Of a DNA stretch of 64,000 bases, positions 31,882-39,572 are shown one piece after another. The translations under genes and the position numbers were made by a program. Source of the stretch: Caryophanales bacterium (GTDB lineage Bacteria > Bacillota > Bacilli > Bacillales > Amphibacillaceae); NCBI GenBank assembly GCA_026168805.1, contig JAPFDS010000067.1, positions 55,594-119,593 on the forward strand. Reading direction: 5' to 3'. Within the stretch, counting starts at the first letter, position 1, and each line of letters opens with the position of its first letter. A model generated the notes under the pieces. The model searched no databases, had not been told where the DNA came from, and saw nothing but the letters and a program-made list of their open reading frames with translations.

Positions 31882-32670
31882 CTATATATCCAATGCCATA
31901 TTTTCTTCTTCAAACAAAAAACTAGGCGTAATGTTTACAAGCATTTCGTTCTTTGCCTTGTGATACATATCCCTAGTTATTTCAAATCCGTATGCGCTCC
32001 TGTTTAATTCGATTGCTGCCCTTAAAGTTGAGCCACTACCTGCAACCGGATCAATTACTACATCGCCTACGTCCGTAAATATTTCAATAAGCCTTTTCAG
32101 TACTGGTACTGGCTTTTGTGTTGGATGTAACTTTGGATAACTGTTATCTACTACCCAATCAAACCAATTTTTGACCATACGCCCGTCATTGTTAAACTTT
32201 GGTAGCTTGTCTCGATATAAAACAAGTGCATACTCTGTTGCTCCAACAATACGCATGTTCGCCTTCAGTACTTGCGCTGATGTGTTTTTGATAAAAACTA
32301 GCGGTATGTGATTTTTGAAACCGTATCTTTTTCCATAATCGATAACCATAGGGATTTGCTGAAATGCACAGAATACAATCATTGCAGGTGCTTTGTTGCG
32401 TTGCTTCGGCTCTCTTATAAGCATGTTCGAGCAAAAGTGCATGAACTCTGCGATGTTGAAATCGTTATCGGAATCAAAGAACTGCTTGCCTGCCTTATCC
32501 GATTCGCCTTTTTTGTTATCGCCGTCTACATACCATTCCAAGCTACTTCCGTATGCATTTTTACCAATGTTGTACGGTATATCGGCAATTACTAGTTGCG
32601 CCCTTGGTATAGCGTATCTTTTAAAGTTTTGAAAGTTATCATGATATAACTCGACTTTTGTTTTTATCAC
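31882..32670 (-). CDS. DNA N-methyltransferase, beta-class (orphan, phage)
   Basis: 262 aa from GTG 32670 (GGAGGG upstream). Motif IV DIPY (residues 30-33) comes before motif I DPVAGSGS (207-214), the beta order; HPTQKP at 182-187. Likely methylates adenine N6 or cytosine N4. No cognate restriction gene in the prophage, so it probably protects phage DNA, perhaps against the host type I system 25 kb away, or affects packaging and replication. Confidence 0.88.
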   Translation of the reverse strand: MIKTKVELYHDNFQNFKRYAIPRAQLVIADIPYNIGKNAYGSSLEWYVDGDNKKGESDKAGKQFFDSDNDFNIAEFMHFCSNMLIREPKQRNKAPAMIVFCAFQQIPMVIDYGKRYGFKNHIPLVFIKNTSAQVLKANMRIVGATEYALVLYRDKLPKFNNDGRMVKNWFDWVVDNSYPKLHPTQKPVPVLKRLIEIFTDVGDVVIDPVAGSGSTLRAAIELNRSAYGFEITRDMYHKAKNEMLVNITPSFLFEEENMALDI

Positions 32671-32683
32671 TTTGACCCTCCTA

Positions 32684-32800
32684 CTAATCTATAAAAATAA
32701 GATACTTAAAATCGTGCGTTTCACTTTCATGTACTGTTACCGTTACAAGTTTATCCCCGTCTACTGTTTCGGTTACTTCTTCCTCCACATAGAGTTTCAT
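32684..32800 (-). CDS. 38-aa acidic peptide
   Basis: MKLYVEEEVTETVDGDKLVT, starts by ATGA overlap with the helicase-loader stop. No family recognised. Confidence 0.5.
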   Translation of the reverse strand: MKLYVEEEVTETVDGDKLVTVTVHESETHDFKYLIFID

Positions 32801-33615
32801 CAAAAACGCTCCACTCTACGCAAATCTTTACCTTCAATCCGTATAGGCGTTGCGTTTTCCATCATTCGCGAAACGATTCTCGAACCTTGTACTTGTCCGT
32901 ACTTGCCCACAAGCTCTGATTCACTGTAATTAGTGGTTACAATTAACGACTTACCTAATCGCATATCAACAACCTTGTAAAGGATATCGGATGCCCATGT
33001 TTCGTTATCATCTTGTTTCTTTTCGTATTCTCCACCTAAATCGTCCAGTACAAGCAAGTCCAGCCCATCAATCATTTTTAATATTTGTTCTTGGGTTACG
33101 TTAGATTGATAGTTATACGTTTCTTTGATTGCATCTAGCAAATCGGTGGACTTGATAAACAATGTTTTATATCCTTTACCTCTGATTGCTCTGTTTATTG
33201 CATAGGATAGGTGAGATTTTCCTATACCGGGCATACCTGCTAATACTAGTGATTCTTTACCTGTATATTCAGTAATAAATTTAATTGCAGCATCCTTTGC
33301 TTTTCGTTGTGATGGATACCTTTCATCAGTTATATATGAGTTGACAGTTGCTTTTTTTAAATCATCTGTAATGCGTTCAAAATCGAGAATGAATCCCATT
33401 TCCTTTTGACTTCTATACTCATCGCTAGTTGGTAGATTTAGCTTGTGTGCAAGCTTTCTATCCTCACATTTGTTGCATTCTTTCTTTATGTCTCCATTTA
33501 CACGTAATACAAGCAATTCGTTTTTACCGTTGCACACTTCACAATCCTTACGTTCTACAAACTCAATACCTTTGCTTTCAACAAATTCTGCTATGGTTTC
33601 TTTTATTGATTGCAT
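32800..33615 (-). CDS. DnaC/DnaI-like helicase loader
   Basis: 271 aa from ATG 33615 (AAGGAGG upstream). A four-cysteine zinc motif near the N-terminus (CEVCNG ... CNKCED), then an AAA+ core: Walker A GMPGIGKSHLSY, Walker B LDLLVLDDLGGEY, sensor VTTNYSESEL. It should load the host replicative helicase with the adjacent initiator. Confidence 0.9.
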   Translation of the reverse strand: MQSIKETIAEFVESKGIEFVERKDCEVCNGKNELLVLRVNGDIKKECNKCEDRKLAHKLNLPTSDEYRSQKEMGFILDFERITDDLKKATVNSYITDERYPSQRKAKDAAIKFITEYTGKESLVLAGMPGIGKSHLSYAINRAIRGKGYKTLFIKSTDLLDAIKETYNYQSNVTQEQILKMIDGLDLLVLDDLGGEYEKKQDDNETWASDILYKVVDMRLGKSLIVTTNYSESELVGKYGQVQGSRIVSRMMENATPIRIEGKDLRRVERF

Positions 33616-33625
33616 AGTAACCTCC

Positions 33626-34279
33626 TTAAAAAGCATCTTTATTTGGGTCATATCCTCCAGGTGGTTGCTCTTGATTCAAATAACCCTCAAACTTTGTACC
33701 GAACAATGTATCGGGCCTAATAAACTTGCTCATTTTATCATCGTTTTTCCATTCATCGTTTTTGATATCAATTACTTTCTTAAAATCATCAACAGTAAAG
33801 CCCTCATTCCAACGTGCTTTGATAAGGTCTTTTGTTTTACGAGTAGTCGATCGATAGTTTTTACCAGCTACGTCGTTGAGATAGGTCACTATCTCGACAT
33901 AGGGTATATATCTTGTATTATTAAATGTATTATTAAAAGATGTATTATTACCTTTGACTTTTTCGTCAATAGGGGTATTGGCTTTTTCGTCAATAGGCTC
34001 ATGATTAATTCGTATATACCTATTGATTATTTGGCTGGTACCCTCTTTATAAATAATATCTACAGCTATATAACCTTTCTTCTCTAGTTGGCTCACCCAC
34101 CTAGAGATAGTTTCCTTTGTCACGTTGTACAGTTCTGCAAAGTATGAGTTGCTCGCCCAGCAATAACCTTTTTCATTGCATAGGGCTGTTATTTCTCCAT
34201 ATAGTAGCTTTGCATTAGCTCTCAAATCTTCGTCATACCTTACATTTGCAGGTATTATTGCGTAGTAACTCTTTTTCAC
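33626..34279 (-). CDS. Replication initiator with HTH N-terminus and Phg_2220_C-like C-terminus
   Basis: 217 aa. YYAIIPANVRYDEDLRANAK and a winged helix (NSYFAELYNVTKETISRWV) at the N-terminus. C-terminus VEIVTYLNDVAGKNYRSTTR ... FIRPDTLFGTKFEGYLNQ is the conserved phage C-terminal domain of DnaD-type initiators. In order directly ahead of the DnaC-like loader. Confidence 0.88.
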   Translation of the reverse strand: MKKSYYAIIPANVRYDEDLRANAKLLYGEITALCNEKGYCWASNSYFAELYNVTKETISRWVSQLEKKGYIAVDIIYKEGTSQIINRYIRINHEPIDEKANTPIDEKVKGNNTSFNNTFNNTRYIPYVEIVTYLNDVAGKNYRSTTRKTKDLIKARWNEGFTVDDFKKVIDIKNDEWKNDDKMSKFIRPDTLFGTKFEGYLNQEQPPGGYDPNKDAF

Positions 34280-34449
34280 TCAATCACCTCACACAACGCA
34301 TAGTACTTACCAACCTCAACCACCCTATAATGCGGGTAGTTTTTACTCATGTAAGCACTGATGCGCTGCTTTAATTCTTGTTTATTCTTTGATTCGGTCC
34401 ATAGTTTCTTTGCTAATCTGACCCTAGTTCTACCTTTCATATAGGTCAT
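34276..34449 (-). CDS. Small basic hypothetical protein
   Basis: 57 aa from ATG 34449. TYMKGRTRVRLAKKLWTESK then YYALCEVIE. The start lies inside the end of the preceding gene. No family recognised. Confidence 0.55.
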   Translation of the reverse strand: MTYMKGRTRVRLAKKLWTESKNKQELKQRISAYMSKNYPHYRVVEVGKYYALCEVIE

Positions 34450-34843
34450 TCGCTTTCTTGTATTCTTCGATTGCTGTACGCTCATCACGTCTTAATGCGA
34501 TAATGAGATTGTCGTATGATTTAAATAAATTTTGCCATTTGCGTGACTCTGATTTAGCTTCAGCTTCAGCAAGTCGTAATTCATATGTTTCTATTTCTGC
34601 GGTTGATTCCTTTTCCGCAACTGTGCCCTGTGTGCTTTTGATAATTTCCGCTTGCATTTGCTTACGTTGTGCGTACATAGCACCGTGTGTATAAAGTGCT
34701 TCGGCATCTAAATGGCCTATTATAATTTGCGCTTGACTGTATAGCATAATCATGCGGTTTAAGTCTGATAGTATTTCCGGATTGAGTTTTTTAATCTCGT
34801 CATGTAATTGATCGAGTCGTATTTCTTTACCGTCTTTAGTCAT
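34430..34843 (-). CDS. Coiled-coil hypothetical phage protein
   Basis: 137 aa from ATG 34843, overlapping the HNH stop. Helical with AEIETYELRLAEAEAKSESR. Typical of small recombination-module proteins but no named family recognised. Confidence 0.6.
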   Translation of the reverse strand: MTKDGKEIRLDQLHDEIKKLNPEILSDLNRMIMLYSQAQIIIGHLDAEALYTHGAMYAQRKQMQAEIIKSTQGTVAEKESTAEIETYELRLAEAEAKSESRKWQNLFKSYDNLIIALRRDERTAIEEYKKANDLYER

Positions 34844-35159
34844 CCCACTCATCCTTGTAATAGTCAGTTCCGTATGCATCTTCATATATATTTTGCCAAT
34901 GATTCATAATGTTGTTGTCTTTGTGGATGATGACGTGACAACCATTACAGATTGCCATGCCATTCGTATATACACCTCGTCCACCACGTCCACGAGGGTA
35001 AACGTGATGTATTTGCGTTGCTCTACTACCACACATTTGACAACGATTGTTTTCTTGTTCCATAATTTTGCTTCTTGTCTTTTTGTTAAATTCATTGCGT
35101 TTCTTTTGTGTTGGTACTCGTCTGCTATGCTTGGGTTTAGGCACTGGATTAAACGTCAT
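34836..35159 (-). CDS. HNH endonuclease (early region)
   Basis: 107 aa. CQMCGSRATQIHHVYPRGRG, NGMAICNGCHVIIH: complete HNH with two CxxC pairs, basic N-terminus. Start overlaps the ERF stop. Third HNH gene of the prophage and unlike the other two; could be a recombination-linked nuclease (HNH genes often sit next to single-strand annealing proteins). Confidence 0.85.
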   Translation of the reverse strand: MTFNPVPKPKHSRRVPTQKKRNEFNKKTRSKIMEQENNRCQMCGSRATQIHHVYPRGRGGRGVYTNGMAICNGCHVIIHKDNNIMNHWQNIYEDAYGTDYYKDEWDD

Positions 35160-35803
35160 TTGCCATCACCCTGTAAAAACTTAATCGCTTGACTTGCTTG
35201 TGCAGGTGTCCAGTTTTCCATGTCTGTTGTGACTTTGATTCTCTTTTTCAACAACTCGTAAACTTGCTGCTTATTAAACTTTTCATTTACTTTTTTACCC
35301 ATGAGATTGTCAATGAAATCAAGTTGCTTTGCGCTCGCCTTACCGCCTGTACCTCTTTTGCTTGCTCCTTGCCTTGTGTCCGGATCGTCGTCATCTGTTG
35401 GAGCGTTGAAAAACTTCAGTAAGAAATAACGCTCTGAATATGTCAATGCACTACCATATGCTTTTGAAATGTCGTCTTGTTGCCCGTAAATATTCCAATC
35501 AATGACAATTTTTTCTTCGGGGTTTTCTGCATTTTGCCATACATATTGCATATCCCCACTAATCACAAAGTCTGTTTTATCATCCATTTGTTGCGTTTTC
35601 TTGTTGTATTGTTGATAGTCAAATGTGCTATGTTCGAGTTCCTTCATTTCCGGATAAAGAATAACGCCCAGTTCATTCATTTTTTCTTGGATTTTCCCTA
35701 AAACTTGTGAACCACTAACATATGAGTAGTTAAATCCTTTTGTATCTTTGCTAAAGACATCAATCTCTTTTCTTATTTCAACTAGCTTTTGATGTAAGTT
35801 CAC
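35156..35803 (-). CDS. erf: ERF-family single-strand annealing recombinase
   Basis: 215 aa, GTG start with GGAGTGGG upstream. NLHQKLVEIRKEIDVFSKDT, FNYSYVSGSQVLGKIQEKMN and SALTYSERYFLLKFFNAPTD with DDDD are ERF hallmarks. The C-terminal SAKQLDFIDNLMGKKVNEK is a helical tail seen in phage ERF/Rad52-like proteins. It pairs complementary strands during phage recombination. Confidence 0.92.
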   Translation of the reverse strand: MNLHQKLVEIRKEIDVFSKDTKGFNYSYVSGSQVLGKIQEKMNELGVILYPEMKELEHSTFDYQQYNKKTQQMDDKTDFVISGDMQYVWQNAENPEEKIVIDWNIYGQQDDISKAYGSALTYSERYFLLKFFNAPTDDDDPDTRQGASKRGTGGKASAKQLDFIDNLMGKKVNEKFNKQQVYELLKKRIKVTTDMENWTPAQASQAIKFLQGDGK

Positions 35804-35813
35804 ATTCCCACTC

Positions 35814-36287
35814 CTATCTAATTCTTAATGACTCCCCTTGCGTTAATTCCACACCTGGAATATCCGATTCTTTTAATTCGCTGATTAGAGCACGCCTGTC
35901 GAGTTTTGGAGATTGCTCGACATAATACGACTTGGGTATCATTTCTTCGTCAATTACACGTATGCTAGGCGGGTTTTTCTGTATGTTAAAGTTAAACAAC
36001 TCTGTTTCGATTCGTTTTTTGTCATTAAGCAACATTGCATCTTGTAACGATTCTTTTAATCTCTTGATATTGTTTTCTAGCGATCGTCTCTTTTCAGCAA
36101 GTCGTTTTTCTTCTGTTTTGATAGCAACAACTTGCCCCTCGATGTTTTTCATCACTTTTGCATAACCTACTGCCTTTTCTTCAATCGCATCATCTAATGA
36201 TTGGAGTGTGTCCTCTAAGCCTTCCGCACCTTCTTCAATCAACGTTTGAATTTGTTGGTATGATTCGGTTAATTCATATAGATTCAT
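35814..36287 (-). CDS. Siphovirus Gp157-like protein
   Basis: 157 aa from ATG 36287. YELTESYQQIQTLIEEGAEG, a long coiled coil and NFNIQKNPPSIRVIDEEMIP are characteristic of Gp157, found next to ERF genes and linked to recombination; its function in Streptococcus thermophilus phage resistance is only suggested. Confidence 0.88.
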   Translation of the reverse strand: MNLYELTESYQQIQTLIEEGAEGLEDTLQSLDDAIEEKAVGYAKVMKNIEGQVVAIKTEEKRLAEKRRSLENNIKRLKESLQDAMLLNDKKRIETELFNFNIQKNPPSIRVIDEEMIPKSYYVEQSPKLDRRALISELKESDIPGVELTQGESLRIR

Positions 36288-36598
36288 TTGACATGCCCCT
36301 CTTCGGTAACAGTAAATAAGCAAACTCGATAATCTCCTATTTTTCCCCAAGTTTCATATTTATGAGGGTATAATTCAGCTTGTGTTTTCGTGTACTCAAT
36401 TTCTCCATCGAAATTAAGTTCCTGCATCATACGCAAAAGACCGTCATGGCAACTCATGTGTATGTCGTATACGTCATTGAGTCGATCGTATCTAAGTGAT
36501 ACCCAATACCCTATTTCATCCTCTATCCTTTTCTCTAGCGCTTCGCGTTGCTTGTCTAGTCTCCCCATTTTTTTGAAGTGCTGTTTAATTTTTTTCAT
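36284..36598 (-). CDS. Hypothetical phage protein
   Basis: 104 aa from ATG 36598 (GGAGG five bases upstream; ATG 36610 alternative). Charged N-terminal helix then LRYDRLNDVYDIHMSCHDGL. No family recognised. Confidence 0.6.
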   Translation of the reverse strand: MKKIKQHFKKMGRLDKQREALEKRIEDEIGYWVSLRYDRLNDVYDIHMSCHDGLLRMMQELNFDGEIEYTKTQAELYPHKYETWGKIGDYRVCLFTVTEEGHVK

Positions 36599-36612
36599 AT
36601 TTTCCTCCATCC

Positions 36613-36672
36613 CTCACATGTGTTATAATGTGAGTAAGTGTATTTTTGTTAGCGCTCATGCCAGTGGGCGCT
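36613..36672. promoter_or_regulatory. Inverted repeat and hairpin inside the early operon
   Basis: CTCACAT/ATGTGAG (36613-36634) encloses TTATAA/TATAAT, and AGCGCTCA-TGCCAG-TGGGCGCT (36651-36672) is a stable hairpin. This 75-bp gap between two early genes may hold a regulated second early promoter. Confidence 0.4.
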
Positions 36673-36673
36673 T

Positions 36674-36871
36674 TTATGCTTGTTTACGTCGTACTGCCAA
36701 AACCTCATACAAATAACGTTCCAAATCATCCTCGTGCACAATGGCATCCTCAAAATCAAAATAGTACTCACCTGCATGTATCTCTGTGCCAAAGTAATCA
36801 ATCTCTATTGGCTCTGCATCAGGTAAACCGTGCTTGCGTAGATGTGTTACCATTGGATGTTCCAAATCCAC
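36674..36871 (-). CDS. YqaI-like small phage protein
   Basis: 65 aa, GTG start with AGGGGGTGA upstream. EHPMVTHLRKHGLPDAEPIE, DYFGTEIHAGEYYF, EDDLERYLYEVL resemble YqaI of the Bacillus skin element. Function unknown. Confidence 0.75.
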   Translation of the reverse strand: MDLEHPMVTHLRKHGLPDAEPIEIDYFGTEIHAGEYYFDFEDAIVHEDDLERYLYEVLAVRRKQA

Positions 36872-36875
36872 TCAA

Positions 36876-37136
36876 TCACCCCCTAAAACGATTAATGACA
36901 TATTGCATTTGTTGCTCTGACTTAATCGTGTTTAACACTTGATCAGCTATTTGCTTCTTGTTTTTAAGCCTTTGTAACTCATTCAGCGACTGAATCATGT
37001 TTTGATGATATGCGGCCGCTTTGTCATATTCGTGAACCGACATATGTTGCAATGCGTTTTCGTGATAATATTCGTACGCTTTAATGTGACGTATAGCATC
37101 GTGGTAGTCACTTGCAAGAAATATATTGTTCGACAT
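36876..37136 (-). CDS. Helical hypothetical phage protein
   Basis: 86 aa, MSNNIFLASDYHDAIRHIKA; helical, His/Gln/Lys-rich. GAGGGTGAG ribosome binding site. No family recognised. Confidence 0.6.
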   Translation of the reverse strand: MSNNIFLASDYHDAIRHIKAYEYYHENALQHMSVHEYDKAAAYHQNMIQSLNELQRLKNKKQIADQVLNTIKSEQQMQYVINRFRG

Positions 37137-37311
37137 GGCTCACCCTCCTTATGATTATTTGCTCCGGTAATACTTGGTTTATTTGGTTTTTAGTACCATT
37201 TTCGTGCCTTTCGCCAAAACTTGGGAACTTTTCGATTAATTTGCGGTTACATTCCGCTTTTGAACCTGTTGCGTATACTTTCCCCGTTAATCTACCAATG
37301 GCTTTGTACAT
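37108..37311 (-). CDS. Small hypothetical phage protein
   Basis: 67 aa, YKAIGRLTGKVYATGSKAEC; basic with a short beta-rich start. Overlaps both neighbours. No family recognised. Confidence 0.6.
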   Translation of the reverse strand: MYKAIGRLTGKVYATGSKAECNRKLIEKFPSFGERHENGTKNQINQVLPEQIIIRRVSHVEQYISCK

Positions 37312-37451
37312 TACTCTCCACCCTCTCTATACAAGTTTTTCTTACGTTGGTACATATCAATAAAAAATAACATTGACATCACCCATCCACTGATTAAAAC
37401 AGCTACACCTAATGTGATATAACCTAACAATGCAAACACCATCCTTTTCAT
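37311..37451 (-). CDS. 46-aa single-helix membrane protein
   Basis: MKRMVFALLGYITLGVAVLI then a basic tail; GAGGGGTTAAAT upstream; stop merges with the next start. Part of a run of three tiny membrane proteins. Confidence 0.6.
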   Translation of the reverse strand: MKRMVFALLGYITLGVAVLISGWVMSMLFFIDMYQRKKNLYREGGE

Positions 37452-37453
37452 AT

Positions 37454-37513
37454 TTAACCCCTCACAATCAAGTACATACATAAAATAATTACTAATAAAT
37501 AAAACAGTGTCAT
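37454..37513 (-). CDS. 19-aa membrane peptide
   Basis: MTLFYLLVIILCMYLIVRG, entirely one hydrophobic helix. GGAGGG lies eight bases upstream and the ATG overlaps the previous stop (TAATG). Too short for certainty, but the start signals are very good. Confidence 0.5.
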   Translation of the reverse strand: MTLFYLLVIILCMYLIVRG

Positions 37514-37620
37514 TATTGCCCTCCTGTTGTCATTGCGATGTATAAAATTACAAGTACTGCACTAAAGCCTGCAATCCAAAAGTAATTTTCACCTTTGAAG
37601 ATTTCATTTTTTGATTTCAT
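37513..37620 (-). CDS. 35-aa single-helix membrane protein
   Basis: MKSKNEIFKGENYFWIAGFS then a hydrophobic helix and TTGGQ end; AAGGAGG upstream. Sits in frame overlap with a 38-aa ORF. Confidence 0.55.
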   Translation of the reverse strand: MKSKNEIFKGENYFWIAGFSAVLVILYIAMTTGGQ

Positions 37621-37720
37621 GCAATCTGCCTCCTTTCTTTAATCGTGGTATGGTAGTTTGTAATAAAAATTGTTTAATAGATTTCATTGTTTCGTTTGAT
37701 ATTTCGATGCGTTTAGTCAT
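37604..37720 (-). CDS. 38-aa basic peptide
   Basis: MTKRIEISNETMKSIKQFLL, basic tail. GGAG upstream of ATG 37720. Its end carries the ribosome binding site of the next membrane peptide. Confidence 0.5.
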   Translation of the reverse strand: MTKRIEISNETMKSIKQFLLQTTIPRLKKGGRLHEIKK

Positions 37721-37733
37721 GATGCATCACTCC

Positions 37734-38042
37734 TTAACAATATTGAATAATGCAATGTGTACCTTCATCGTGTGATGAACCGAATGAAACGTAATGGGAA
37801 TCAACATGGGCCATCCAATTTTCACTACTAAAGGAATAAATAGCTCCATCTGTGTGAATCGTTATTACGAAATGATCGCCTTCTACATAATCAAGGATTA
37901 CCCTTTCCGGTCTCACTTGTGCGCATATGAAGGGTTCGCTATTTTCATCGTTGTGGTAAATTTCAATGCTAAACATCCAATCTTGCATTTCTTTGAAGTC
38001 ACTATAAGCATCAAGGAATGCTTGTTTTTGATTTTTAGTCAT
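37734..38042 (-). CDS. Hypothetical phage protein
   Basis: 102 aa from ATG 38042 (AAGGAG nine bases upstream; GTG 38048 too close to it). Beta-rich with EPFICAQVRPERVILDYVEG. No family recognised. Confidence 0.6.
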   Translation of the reverse strand: MTKNQKQAFLDAYSDFKEMQDWMFSIEIYHNDENSEPFICAQVRPERVILDYVEGDHFVITIHTDGAIYSFSSENWMAHVDSHYVSFGSSHDEGTHCIIQYC

Positions 38043-38778
38043 TTTCACTAACTCCTTTTTCTATTTTAGGTATAACGTTGTTTTCCTTTAGCAATTCGTA
38101 GAGAAACAACCTTCCTCTTTGTGTCCACTTCGTTGTCATGCTTACGTCTTCTGTACCGTCTTTTCGTTTGAAGTCGAATGTTTCAGAGTGCGTATATCCT
38201 TTGTTGTTATAACCTGCATATAACAACCACTGTCCACCTCGCTTGTATTGCACTTTTAACTTGTGGAGCAAGTTGTTCATTTCCTGCGCGGTCATTCCGT
38301 AATCTTGGGCAATTTGGCTGATTAAAACTAAGCCTTTATTCTTTAAAATTCTTGAAGTGTAATCTGCCTTAGGTTTTAATTCCCCAATTTGTTGCTCAAG
38401 CATTAATTTAGAAGTTTCTAATCTTTCATTTTCTTCCACTTGTCCAACCAACTGGATTAATGCTTCTTTGTACGTTCCAGGCAATTGCTTATTGCCCCGA
38501 TTTTCCAATTCTTCAATCCTCTTAATAACTTTGTACCTTGTTTTTGCATCGTACTTTAAAGCTAATTGCATAGCTCCGTCTTTTCCGAATTCATAACAAG
38601 ATCTATCTTGGTTGTTTTTGTCTTTATAAGACCCCAACCGAAATATCGGCTCGGCTAATTCTCCTAGTTCCTTCACTTCTTTTCTGATGTCATCCAATAT
38701 GTGCGAGTGTCTTTTTCCAGTAACTTCTGCAATGTCTAAGCTTGTCATTTTTAAATCTGTAGTTATTAAGTTATTCAT
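38035..38778 (-). CDS. Antirepressor: Rha-type N-terminus with KilAC C-terminus
   Basis: 247 aa. Residues 1-90 match the Rha domain (MTSLDIAEVTGKRHSHILDD, SCYEFGKDGAMQLALKYDAK). Residues about 120-245 match the KilAC/ANT domain (KADYTSRILKNKGLVLISQI, RGGQWLLYAGYNNKGYTHSE). Such proteins counter repressor or alter the lytic switch. Located just past the Cro-like gene. Confidence 0.9.
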   Translation of the reverse strand: MNNLITTDLKMTSLDIAEVTGKRHSHILDDIRKEVKELGELAEPIFRLGSYKDKNNQDRSCYEFGKDGAMQLALKYDAKTRYKVIKRIEELENRGNKQLPGTYKEALIQLVGQVEENERLETSKLMLEQQIGELKPKADYTSRILKNKGLVLISQIAQDYGMTAQEMNNLLHKLKVQYKRGGQWLLYAGYNNKGYTHSETFDFKRKDGTEDVSMTTKWTQRGRLFLYELLKENNVIPKIEKGVSEND

Positions 38779-39014
38779 TTGATTTCCTCCCTGAAGTACT
38801 GACCGTATTTTTCATTCAAAGGTTCGTTGGTTGGATCACTTGTATATAGATGATAAGAAACCCTACAATCAATCCCTTTGTTCCTAGCGTAAACTTCGGC
38901 TTCATGAATGAATGACTGGACAATGCCATAAACTTCTTCAATCTTGTCATCATCACTTGCGCTAATAAATGAAAGACATTGAAGTTGTGGCACAAGAGGT
39001 AACTCCTTTTTCAT
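38775..39014 (-). CDS. Hypothetical phage protein
   Basis: 79 aa, strong GAAGGAG ribosome binding site, stop overlaps the antirepressor start. No family recognised. The 208 bp upstream, before the Cro-like gene, has only operator and leader sequence that I can support. Confidence 0.6.
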   Translation of the reverse strand: MKKELPLVPQLQCLSFISASDDDKIEEVYGIVQSFIHEAEVYARNKGIDCRVSYHLYTSDPTNEPLNEKYGQYFREEIK

Positions 39015-39194
39015 TTCTCCATCTCCTTCTTCTCCACCACATCCCTCTAATCAACACTTAAACGTCTTGGCGGTACCGCTATTTTTATTTAATGCTATTC
39101 GTTGCACGGTGGTCGCTTCATCCGAATTTGGACTGCATGGCGTACTCTTGCGCTCGGCTTAAATGTTCATTACAGGGATGCGTGGTTATTTTAA

Positions 39195-39209
39195 TAAACT
39201 TAAAGTTTA
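39195..39209. promoter_or_regulatory. Repressor operator (O3), downstream of the Cro-like gene
   Basis: TAAACTTAAAGTTTA, a 15-bp palindrome with the same half-sites (TAAACT/AGTTTA) as the operator in the CI-Cro intergenic region. Confidence 0.7.
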
Positions 39210-39222
39210 GTAATAAATAAAA

Positions 39223-39414
39223 CTATACTGGTATTCTGATGTTATCGAGTTCCGTCTGATATAGATAAGCTAGTGCGTAGTAGTAAACGTCGTTTTTTCG
39301 TTCCTTGCCATTTTCGATTTCAATGACAAGACTTCTACTGATGCCTAGTCTGTCCGCTACATCTTGCTGCGTTAATCCTGCGTTTACTCGTAGTGCTTTA
39401 AGTGACATTTGCAT
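39223..39414 (-). CDS. Cro-like XRE regulator
   Basis: 63 aa single HTH_3 domain: LKALRVNAGLTQQDVADRLG and SRSLVIEIENGKE. Divergent from the CI-like repressor, strong GAAAGGAG. Likely the lytic-side regulator that acts on the same operators. Confidence 0.88.
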   Translation of the reverse strand: MQMSLKALRVNAGLTQQDVADRLGISRSLVIEIENGKERKNDVYYYALAYLYQTELDNIRIPV

Positions 39415-39450
39415 GTTGTTTTAACTCCTTTCTTGTCGAGGTATGTCTAT

Positions 39451-39479
39451 ACTTTACTAAACTTATAGTTTATTGTCAA
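39451..39479 (-). promoter_or_regulatory. Early lytic promoter overlapped by operator O1
   Basis: Minus strand: TTGACA at 39474-39479, 17-bp spacer, TAAAGT at 39451-39456. The spacer is almost completely filled by the palindrome TAAACTTATAGTTTA (39458-39472), so a bound repressor would block it. Confidence 0.75.
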
Positions 39480-39521
39480 CTCCTAAAGTGTATTTATTTT
39501 ATAAAATGTGTAGATTTTTTA

Positions 39522-39535
39522 TAACTAATAGTTTA
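39522..39535. promoter_or_regulatory. Second operator in CI-Cro intergenic region (O2)
   Basis: TAACTAATAGTTTA, one base shorter version of the 15-bp palindrome, 37 bp before the CI-like start, positioned for autoregulation of the repressor promoter. Confidence 0.55.
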
Positions 39536-39572
39536 CAATGAAAATAGCTTCATTATATAAGGAGGTGAAAGT

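Noticed and set aside
33443..34087. 214-codon plus-strand frame over the helicase loader and initiator
   Set aside because: Antisense to two genes with clear motifs; no promoter or ribosome binding site.
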